From: Mesosutterella faecium
GTDB taxonomy: Bacteria > Pseudomonadota > Gammaproteobacteria > Burkholderiales > Burkholderiaceae_F
DNA: 64,000 nt
Direction of reading: 5' to 3'
Assembly: GCF_022809315.2 (NCBI RefSeq)
Contig: NZ_JAKZJU020000002.1
Coordinates: 62,001 to 126,000, forward strand
Shown here: in pieces, positions 17,944 to 25,180 of the stretch
Position numbering within the stretch: position 1 is the stretch's first letter
How the letters are laid out: every line of letters begins with the position of its first letter
Position numbers and translations under genes: made by a program
The notes under the pieces: generated by a model
Told to the model about the DNA's origin: nothing
The model's database searches: none
The model's input: the letters and a program-made list of their open reading frames with translations, nothing else

Positions 17944-18069
17944 GTGCCCACTCTCCCCTGGACCCTTGCTTGGCCCCGCGGATCGTGGCGGAAAGGAACA
18001 GCCCCCTATCCTTCTCCTCCGCTAACATTACCGGCAGAACCCAGGAACGATTCCCAAGAACAGACCGCA

Positions 18070-19203
18070 ATGACACTTTTCTACTACGCGGCGCTCGCCG
18101 CGATCGGCTGCTACCTCGCGGCACGAACCTACTTCATCCTCTAGCGGTTCGGGAAAGGGGTTAGGCTCGGAGCCGCAGCGTTCGCGCTCGTCTCCTCACT
18201 CCTCTACCCGCTCCTCATGGTGGAGGCGCTCGGGCACCCGTGGGAATCCATGCACGCCGTGCTTTCAGTTGTCGGCTTCTTCTTCACGGCCGCGTCCTTC
18301 TCGGCGATCCTTCTCTTCCTCACGGACGCGGCACGGGTCGTGGTGCTCGTCGCCACACTCTTCCGAAAGCGGGGCCGGCTCCCGGGCGCCTTCTACGCCG
18401 CGTTCTTCGCCATTGCCTCCGCCCTCGCCCTTTGGGGCGGGATCAACGTAAAGACGCTTCCCCCTGTCCGCGAGACCGCGGTGACTGTACCGGGACTCCC
18501 CGCGGAACTCTCAGGGCTCCGGATCGTCCACCTCTCCGACATCCACGTGTCGCCGCTTTTTGAAAAGGACCGGTTCGAGGAGATCGCGCGGCGCGTCAAC
18601 ACGCTGTCGGCCGACTTCGTCGTCGTGACGGGGGACATCGCGGACGGCACCCCGGACTCTAAGCGCGACTACATGGGGTTCCTCAGCAAACTCCGCGCGA
18701 AGCACGGCGTGATCCTGATCCCCGGGAACCACGACTACTACGTGAATTTCGCGGGTTGGAAAAAGTTCTACCTCTCGCTCGGGCTCCCGTTCCTCGACAA
18801 CGCGAGCGCCTCCTATCAGGTGAATGGGAAGACCGTGTCGTTCGTCGGCCTCGCGGACCGCACCGGACGTCAGTTCAGATTCCCGGGCCCGGACATCGGG
18901 AAGGCGCTTTCCTCCGCCCCGGCGAAGGACGACCTCCGGATACTCATGGTCCACCGACCCGAGGACAGCGTGAAGTGGGCGGATCCCCGGTACGGAGCGG
19001 GGCTCATCCTCGCGGGGCACACCCACGGCGGGCAACTTTTCTTTCTAAAACCTTTCGTTTCACTCCAGAACCATGGGTTCGTAAGCGGACTCTACCGGGC
19101 TGGGACGATCCCCGCCTACGTCTCGCCCGGAATCGGCTCCTGGAGCGGGGTGCCCGCGCGGATCGGCGCCGCGACCGAAATTACGCTTCTCACGTTGAAA
19201 TAA
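18070..19203 (+). pseudogene. membrane-anchored metallophosphoesterase with an amber codon
   Basis: From ATG 18070 the frame reads MTLFYYAALAAIGCYLAART, then TYFIL, then a TAG at 18142-18144. The same frame then continues uninterrupted for more than 350 codons. The protein has about four N-terminal membrane segments, then a calcineurin-like phosphoesterase domain with LSDIHVS, VVTGDIADG, PGNHDYY and AGHTHGGQ, all metal-site motifs. Reading on gives a YkuE/YaeI-like membrane-attached phosphodiesterase. The TAG could be a CAG-to-TAG change. Internal starts such as ATG 18217 would yield a protein lacking the first membrane helices. I call it interrupted. Decay is consistent with a redundant captured copy. 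Confidence 0.7.
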
Positions 19204-19306
19204 GAAAAAGTAGAGATTTTCATTCTTTGTATGCCGTGATAGACTATTCCGAATTGTGAATTTTGTGGTTTTTAGAATTTTATTTTTAAAATCAAAATTA
19301 TGCTTA

Positions 19307-19318
19307 CCCCCCCCCCCC
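19307..19318 (+). repeat. C(12) homopolymer tract at the start of the eptA-like frame
   Basis: Twelve consecutive C residues lie seven bases after an in-frame ATG (19300) and upstream of the more conventional ATG 19381. At this length, translation from ATG 19300 (MLT, Pro run, HTKSINC) is in frame with the transferase. Gain or loss of one C would break it. Such tracts mutate by slippage. Confidence 0.75.
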
Positions 19319-19380
19319 ACACAAAGAGCATTAACTGCTTATTGTCGAAGTTAAAACATTGGTGTGAGGGCTTTGAAAAA

Positions 19381-20958
19381 ATGCATAATTCCTCTCAGGA
19401 AGATGGCGGTCCGAAGCCATTCATCCCATCCCGTAGGGCTTCAGCTAAAACCATTTTGCTTTTCGCCGTGTATACGGCGCTTTGCATGGCCTTTGCAAAG
19501 CTCGTGCTCTTCGGCCTGGGCGACCTGCACGGCACCAAGCCGACGATTGCGCTCGGGCTCCTTTTCATCTTCCTTGTCTCCTCGAAGAAGGCCTATTTCC
19601 TTGCGGTCCTGCCGATCAGCATTCTCGCGATGCTCTACACACCGACAGGAATCTTCTACGGGCCTCCGGACAAGCAGGCGCTCTTTTCGCTTCTTGCGAC
19701 AGACACGAGGGAAAGCCTCGAATACCTGAAGCAGATCCCTGTGTCCGCCTTCCTGAAGGCCGTCCTGATACCGATTCTCGGATATGGAGCCTACTTACTC
19801 TGCCATCGGGCCGAGCTAAGGCCCTGGCGGAACAAGACCCTTGTGATTGCTTCAGTCGCCTTCATCGTTTTCCTCTACCGACCGATTCACTGGTTCGACC
19901 GCGCAGCGGATTCCTGGAATGGCGTCAAAGGTGAGTACGACATCATCCACAAGGCCAATAACCCCATTTGGGGAAAGAGCATTTACAAGGGACCGAAGAA
20001 CAAGGACTACATTCTCGTGATCGGAGAAAGCGCGAGGCGTGACTACTTCCACGTCTACGGGTATCCGATCAGAAACACCCCGTTCCTCGACTCCGTTCCC
20101 GGCGCGACAGTCGTCGACGGACTTTCGGCTGGAGGCCCTTATACGATCGGGTCCCTCCGTCTGATGCTCACCCAGGGCGACACGAGAGCGTGGGAGCCGC
20201 GGTACGAGAAAAGCATCGTGGGGCTCGCGAAAAGCGCAGGTCTCCACACGTCGTGGATCAGCCTGCAAGGAATGGTCGGAAGATGGGATTCTCCGGTTTC
20301 CGCGATCGGGATCCAGTCGGACGACAAGTTCTTCGACGGGGACTGGGACCATCGATCAGACCTTGAGCTTCCGGGGCTTTTGAAGAAAGAGCTCGAAAAG
20401 GAAGCTAAGGGTCCCCGGCTCTTTTTCCTCCATATGCAGGGTTCGCACTTCGATTCCTGCCTCAGGATAAGGGACATTACAGACCCTTACATTGCAAAAG
20501 ACCCGAAGCTGAAAACCGTTGCCTGCTACGCGACTTCCATCCTCAAGACCGACCGAGTGCTTGAAGGGATCTACAACGCGCTCCTTGAAAACAAGGAGCA
20601 GACCGGGCGCGAGTTTTCAATTGTCTACTTTTCAGACCACGGAAATGTGCACGACTTCCATCCCGACGGTACGGTGACGCTCTCGAACGGTCACAACACG
20701 AACCAACTCTTCGAAATCCCGCTTGTTCGCATCGAATCCTGCCAGAAGGGAAGGAAGAGACTGGAGTCGGCCAAGGCCGGAGTGAGGTTCACGGACGGGC
20801 TCGCCACCTGGCTCAATATCCGTAACCTTCGTCTCCGTCCTTACGATCTTTTCGATGGTCAAAGCGATCCGAGCGACTACGGTCTCGCCGCGAAGTTCAA
20901 GCTCGGGCCCGAAACAAACGATCCTGCGATCAGCCTTCAGGGGAAGCTGCAGGAGTAG
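19381..20958 (+). CDS. lipid A phosphoethanolamine transferase family protein
   Basis: This protein of about 525 residues has five N-terminal membrane helices followed by a periplasmic sulfatase-fold domain, the layout of EptA/MCR/CptA transferases that add phosphoethanolamine to lipid A or core sugars. Motifs are VIGESARRDYFHVYGYP (metal-binding Glu), SAGGPYTIGSLRLMLTQGD (nucleophilic Thr expected in PYTIGS), FLHMQGSH and VYFSDHGNVHDFH (Asp-His metal ligands). A sulfatase motif order and full length suggest activity. The start may be ATG 19381 or ATG 19300. The latter would place the C(12) tract in the coding sequence and make expression phase-variable. It lies in the B2-B3 block. Confidence 0.8.
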   Translation: MHNSSQEDGGPKPFIPSRRASAKTILLFAVYTALCMAFAKLVLFGLGDLHGTKPTIALGLLFIFLVSSKKAYFLAVLPISILAMLYTPTGIFYGPPDKQALFSLLATDTRESLEYLKQIPVSAFLKAVLIPILGYGAYLLCHRAELRPWRNKTLVIASVAFIVFLYRPIHWFDRAADSWNGVKGEYDIIHKANNPIWGKSIYKGPKNKDYILVIGESARRDYFHVYGYPIRNTPFLDSVPGATVVDGLSAGGPYTIGSLRLMLTQGDTRAWEPRYEKSIVGLAKSAGLHTSWISLQGMVGRWDSPVSAIGIQSDDKFFDGDWDHRSDLELPGLLKKELEKEAKGPRLFFLHMQGSHFDSCLRIRDITDPYIAKDPKLKTVACYATSILKTDRVLEGIYNALLENKEQTGREFSIVYFSDHGNVHDFHPDGTVTLSNGHNTNQLFEIPLVRIESCQKGRKRLESAKAGVRFTDGLATWLNIRNLRLRPYDLFDGQSDPSDYGLAAKFKLGPETNDPAISLQGKLQE

Positions 20959-20982
20959 CAAAGAAAAGTTGGATTTTCTTCT

Positions 20983-21491
20983 CTAGGCCGTAACGTACGT
21001 GCTCGGGAGCACATAGAGGAGCACCGAGAGGAACTGGAGCACTGTCCCCGCGAAGACGAAGACGTGCCAGATCGCGTGGTTGAACGGAATCCGGTCCTTC
21101 ACGTAGAAGAAGACGCCCGCCGAATACGCGACGCCGCCAAGCGCGAGGAGCCAGATGCCGCCTGACGGCAGGGCGGCCGCGAGCGGCTTCATCACGAGTA
21201 TCACCATCCACCCCATCGCGAGGTAGATGAGGCAGTTCACGAAGTCCCCCCGCCGCATGAGGAGCGGCTGCAGGAGGATCCCCGCTACCGCAAGAACCCA
21301 TTCCACAATGCAGAGCGTCCAGCCCATGCCGCCGCCAAGCGTGATGAGGCAGAACGGCGTGTAGCTTCCCGCGATCAGGAGGTAGATCGACGCGTGGTCG
21401 AAGACCTGAAGCACGCGCTTCGCCTTCCGGTTCGTGATCGCGTGGTAGAGGGTCGACGCGGTGTAGAGGATGATCATCGAGGAGCCGAAGA
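20983..21491 (-). pseudogene. hemolysin III family membrane protein, N-terminus cut by repeat B3
   Basis: The minus-strand frame encodes about 165 residues of a seven-helix hemolysin III/PAQR protein: SMIILYTASTLYHAI with the conserved His, VFDHASIYLLIAGSYTPF, and near the end FNHAIWHVFVFAGTVLQFL with the two metal-binding histidines. Roughly the first 50 residues, including the first membrane helix, are missing because the frame meets repeat B3 at 21491/21492. The missing part is not found on the other side of B3, so the gene was cut rather than simply interrupted by an insertion. This supports the view that the 17526-21491 block is an excised or captured segment. Confidence 0.75.
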
Positions 21492-21821
21492 GTCAGCAAA
21501 TAGGTATCTTGTTTTATTTGTAAAACTAACTGTATGAATTCGAATGATAAAAAATATATTTAATCGGGAAAATCAAATTTAAATGAAGTAATTACATGCC
21601 ACATTATCAAGTTTTTCATTGTTCGAAATAATTATATTTGTTAAAAATCATATGATTAAGTGAATGAGGCTGTGTAGGGGATTGCTTTTCTCAATGCTAT
21701 TTCAGGTTATTAAGAAAGAAATGAATGAATTTCTTTAATGATTTTCGGATAATATTTCCTAAATATTTATAATTATCAATGAGTAATACAAAGCAACAAA
21801 GCAAGTACCCTATTTACTGCC
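21492..21821 (+). repeat. family B long repeat, copy B3, adjacent to cas1
   Basis: This 330 bp repeat is identical by eye to B2. It lies directly upstream of the original cas1 ribosome binding site (GAGGA at 21835-21839) before the IS1634 insertion. Its left edge truncates hemolysin III. A TATAAT-like box near its right end, about 17 bases after TTCGGA, could be the original cas1 promoter. Confidence 0.9.
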
Positions 21822-21848
21822 CATGGTCGGACCGAGGAATATACATGA

Positions 21849-23722
21849 CCTGAAAGTCGTCTAATGAAACCACGAAAATTCAGTGAGTGACTCCCAGCAT
21901 TTCAAGCAGCAGCTCGTCCCGCCGAATGGATTCCGTGCTCCAGCGCTGAGCGCCTCTGGGTGTCTGAACGGTCGTCGTTTCAACACAATCAAACCACTCC
22001 AGAATCTGAACCAGGGAGTGCGCCTCAAGCCACCGCTTGAGGCTGAGCTCCAGCTCGAGCTGCGACTGTGTCTTTGATGCGCCTTCTCTGCCGAGTTTTT
22101 CCTTCACGGCATCAATGGCCTTCGTCAGGAAGCAGTGATAGCCGAGCGCTACGAACTGGCAGAAGAGCCTGCCTTTGAGGCTGTCCGGGAACCACACGCG
22201 AGGTCGCCTGCCGTCAAGCGAGTTCTTCTGCACATCAAACATATCCTCGATTTTCTCCCTCTCCCGGTACATTCTCAGAGCTTCGTCGGCATTTTTGACC
22301 TCGTTCGAAACGAGCACGAAGAAGCCGAAGTACTTCCTGGCCTGCCTGAAGGCGTCTTCGTTAAACGAGACCTTGAGCGCGCCTCCCCGGCCGACACGGC
22401 TGCAGATGAGAAATTTTTCGGCTTTCCTCCTGCCTGCTTCGCTCAAAGGGTCTCCAGCCTCAACCGTGCGCTTGAGTTCGAGCAGATCATCAATTAAATT
22501 CTGTTCGTCCCTGCCGATGTTGTCCCGGTTGTAGAAGACATGAACATACAGACGGCGCTCAAACTCTTCCGTTTCACCGGCGGCAAAGCCGCCGCGCGTG
22601 CGCTGCCGGACCACAGAAAGCCGGTGCATGCGGCGGCGGGTGACGCCGCTCACCTTTTGATCGAAGGAGCACACGGCTTCAAGCCTGCCCACCTCTTCCC
22701 GGGCGGCGTCAATTTCTTCTCGCACCCAGGAGACGCTTGAGCGGATGAGCGTCAGGAACTTCATGTTGCTGCGGGCGAATTCGGCCATATTGCTCTGGCT
22801 GCAGAAGCCGTTGTCCGTCACTACGACGGGCCTGGCCAGCGGAAGGCACTTGATCTGCCTGAGGGTGTTTTTGATCGAAATGACATCGGGAATGTTACCG
22901 GGCTGTTTTGCAAAAGCGATCGGCTGCCTGTCCGACGTCGAGTACAGAGTCAGCAGCTTGATGGTGTTGAGTCCGTCCCGGTCTTTGTTGAATCCTTGTC
23001 TTGCTTCGGTCTGGTTGTGGCTGTAGGTCGAAATCGTGGTCGAGTCGAATGCAATGCAGGGGTTGGTGCTGAGGCATGCCGCCCGCTGCGAGAAATACTT
23101 CTGCTGGCCGTCCTCATTGACTCCCACGTCGTGGAAGAGTTTTCCGTAAACGTCTTCGCTCAACCCGGGAGCATAAGGAGTCGGGTGGGTGATCTGCCAG
23201 GACTCGATGCGGGGCATCGGGGCTCCGTCGGTGGCGACCAGGTAGCGCGCGACCGTATCAATTTTTTGAGCGGCGGGCTCTCCGAAACTCATCCGCAGCT
23301 GATCGGAAATTCCGGTCTGCCGCGAGACCCACTCCAGAAGATCCGTCGTGCCGGTGCACTGCCTTGAAGTCTTAGACGAGACCTTTTTAATCGATTTTTT
23401 CCTTGTCGACCTGATTTTCCCCGTTTCGGGGTCAAGAATTCCCAGCAAAGTTGTTTTAATCGTCCTGGTCTTGCGGGTTAGCGGATCGTACTGCGTCTGG
23501 CGTTCGTAAACGTAGACGTCCCCATTGGGGCGGGTGATGCGGCGGGTGCCGATGTGGATTTTTCCCGTAAAAGGACGCGGCATGGTGATCTCCTATAGTG
23601 TATTCATATTATATCATAGCAACACTAAATAAGTCAAGAAAAAACCGGCGAAATTTCAATTATTTCGACGGTTCCCAGATTGATATCTGGCGATTTTATG
23701 CGGGCATTAGACGACTTTCAGG
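21849..23722 (-). mobile_element. IS1634-family insertion sequence
   Basis: This 1,874 bp element has perfect 18-base terminal inverted repeats (CCTGAAAGTCGTCTAATG at 21849-21866 and its complement at 23705-23722) and one transposase gene. It is flanked by an 8 bp target duplication ATACATGA (21841-21848 and 23723-23730). The duplication includes the start codon of cas1. Intact ends and target duplication indicate a recent insertion. Confidence 0.92.
21880..23583 (-). CDS. IS1634-family (IS4-like DDE) transposase
   Basis: This 567-residue protein fills the insertion sequence. It shows ACLSTNPCIAFDSTTISTYS (first Asp region), LPLARPVVVTDNGFCSQSN (second Asp in VVTDNG) and YREREKIEDMFDVQKNSLDG (the YREK-type motif with the catalytic Glu), all expected of IS1634/IS4-superfamily cut-and-paste transposases. 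An N-terminal segment with RTIKTTLLGILDPETGKI is typical of large IS1634 proteins. It is full length with no internal stops, so the element is probably active. Its gene is on the minus strand, opposite to cas1. Confidence 0.9.
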   Translation of the reverse strand: MPRPFTGKIHIGTRRITRPNGDVYVYERQTQYDPLTRKTRTIKTTLLGILDPETGKIRSTRKKSIKKVSSKTSRQCTGTTDLLEWVSRQTGISDQLRMSFGEPAAQKIDTVARYLVATDGAPMPRIESWQITHPTPYAPGLSEDVYGKLFHDVGVNEDGQQKYFSQRAACLSTNPCIAFDSTTISTYSHNQTEARQGFNKDRDGLNTIKLLTLYSTSDRQPIAFAKQPGNIPDVISIKNTLRQIKCLPLARPVVVTDNGFCSQSNMAEFARSNMKFLTLIRSSVSWVREEIDAAREEVGRLEAVCSFDQKVSGVTRRRMHRLSVVRQRTRGGFAAGETEEFERRLYVHVFYNRDNIGRDEQNLIDDLLELKRTVEAGDPLSEAGRRKAEKFLICSRVGRGGALKVSFNEDAFRQARKYFGFFVLVSNEVKNADEALRMYREREKIEDMFDVQKNSLDGRRPRVWFPDSLKGRLFCQFVALGYHCFLTKAIDAVKEKLGREGASKTQSQLELELSLKRWLEAHSLVQILEWFDCVETTTVQTPRGAQRWSTESIRRDELLLEMLGVTH

Positions 23723-23726
23723 ATAC

Positions 23727-24812
23727 ATGAAGATTAAGTCCACAAAAAATCATGAGAGTTCTATTTGGATTTGGAACAGCCAGGAGAAAGGTGGGAAAGT
23801 GAGTCTTTGGTTGCCATACGCAGAAAGCCTCCTCCGCATTCCACGTTCGAGTTTCTGGGAGGCAAGGTATGGGGAAGAAACTTTGGAAATTGACTTGCAG
23901 AAAACCGATTTAATTATGCTTTACGGAGAGCGCGGCAACCTTCCAGTCACCTTTTTGGCAGACCTCTCAAAATACGGCATACCACTTATGATCCATGAAC
24001 GCCGGCAGCCCCGGCCTTTTATTTTTTATCCTCCCGATTTTCAGGATCGCAATGACATCCTATCGCTCCAAATTCTGGCCCGAAATAATAAGACTCGTCG
24101 AAAGTCGGTTGCTAAGGCTCTGGTGAAGGCGAGGATTGCCAGTATGTCCAAACGCTACCTCATTCCGGAGAAAATCTCCAATGGGTTGCATTTCGCAAAC
24201 AGCATTCAGGAGATCCGCCTTGCGGAAGCTCAGGCAACTGCTCGCTACTGGAGCTCTTGGTATAGCGCTCTAGGGCAGCCGTCGGAGCGGCGAATTAATA
24301 CGCCGCTCAACCATGCACTGAATCTTGGGAGCGCGTTTCTTCACGGAATACTGCTCCGCTGGATACTCTTCCACCACTTGTCCCCGATGCACGGCTTCCT
24401 GCATGAAGCCACTTCATACAGTGCGCTTGTCTATGACCTGATGGAACCGTACCGATACATTTTGGAAGACGCTGCCGCCGACGTGTTCCGTGAAACCGAA
24501 GGGGAAGAAAAGGCTATGCTGAGAAAAATTGGGCCGACAATCAAAGAGCGGCTGTCTGAAATAGTTTTTGTACCAGCAACACGACAAAGCGTTCAGCGGA
24601 AAAACTTGCTGCACGGCATCGTACTCGCATTGCGAGCATGGCTGGCGGGGGATTCGCCGAAATTCATCATTCCAACCGAAGGCGAACCACGGGGTGGGAG
24701 AAAGCCGTTGCCAGGATATATTCTTCCCGGCGGACGGCTGTCAACTCGAAAAGGCGTTTCAAAAAGAGCCCCAGCAAGGAAAGACGTACGCCAAAGGAAC
24801 GCGATCCCTTAA
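23727..24812 (+). CDS. cas1: solo Cas1-like integrase
   Basis: This 361-residue protein matches Cas1, the integrase that inserts DNA into CRISPR arrays (and, in casposons, mobilises DNA). The N-terminal beta domain has TLEIDLQKTDLIMLYGERGN and ADLSKYGIPLMIHER. The helical domain has the catalytic set: Glu167 (RLAEAQATARYW), His226 (MHGFLHE) and Glu240 with Asp237 (LVYDLMEPYR), plus the NTPLNHALNLGSAFLHG helix. A basic C-terminal extension (about residues 315-361, RGGRKPLPGYILPGGRLS) is unusual. No cas2, effector or short-repeat CRISPR array is visible. Before the IS1634 insertion, GAGGA lay nine bases upstream of this ATG, 20 bases beyond repeat B3. The insertion now separates them, leaving only CAGG near the start. 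Confidence 0.85.
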   Translation: MKIKSTKNHESSIWIWNSQEKGGKVSLWLPYAESLLRIPRSSFWEARYGEETLEIDLQKTDLIMLYGERGNLPVTFLADLSKYGIPLMIHERRQPRPFIFYPPDFQDRNDILSLQILARNNKTRRKSVAKALVKARIASMSKRYLIPEKISNGLHFANSIQEIRLAEAQATARYWSSWYSALGQPSERRINTPLNHALNLGSAFLHGILLRWILFHHLSPMHGFLHEATSYSALVYDLMEPYRYILEDAAADVFRETEGEEKAMLRKIGPTIKERLSEIVFVPATRQSVQRKNLLHGIVLALRAWLAGDSPKFIIPTEGEPRGGRKPLPGYILPGGRLSTRKGVSKRAPARKDVRQRNAIP

Positions 24813-25180
24813 TAACTAGTTCCGATAAAAAACAACAGGGCTTCAAATGCGCTTCGGCGGTTCGGCTGCATCGGTTGCGCAGGGGTATCGATTGGCGGAA
24901 TGGATTAATGAGGGCCAGGTCTGAGGGCCGCCTGCCTAGTCCTTAAGATTTCAGGTCGCTCAGGGATGGGAAAAACTTCCGCGCTTCCATTTTTTAAGTT
25001 TCTTATTTGGGTAGGAGTTGTGCCTAGGAAGTCTGCCCGCACATAAAGCCGCCGTTCAGTGCCCGGCAGGCGGCTTCTCTTGTCAAGACGCCGTAATGAC
25101 GGTGACCGCTGGCTTCCGGGCGGGTTCCTTGCAAATACATCTCTACGCTTGCCGAACCAGCCCTGCTTTCCTTATGGCTT
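24813..25180. other. intergenic region after cas1
   Basis: No convincing gene. A short frame at 24847-24924 (MRFGGSAASVAQGYRLAEWI) could be the end of a phage-type protein but is too short to assign. The region holds one arm (25015-25080) of an inverted repeat whose partner is at 27488-27554. No family B repeat follows cas1 on this side. Confidence 0.4.
25015..25080 (+). repeat. inverted repeat arm flanking the AspT-type gene
   Basis: The sequence GAGTTGTGC...GGAAGTCTGCCCGCAC...GGCGGCTTCTCT is the reverse complement of 27488-27554 with only a handful of mismatches. Within each arm AAGCCGCC and GGCGGCTT can pair to form a hairpin. The two arms enclose 2.4 kb with a single gene. Confidence 0.7.

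Noticed and set aside
15740-21821. Canonical CRISPR array beside cas1
   Set aside because: No run of 25-40 bp direct repeats with regular short spacers exists anywhere in the window. The only repeats near cas1 are 314-330 bp.
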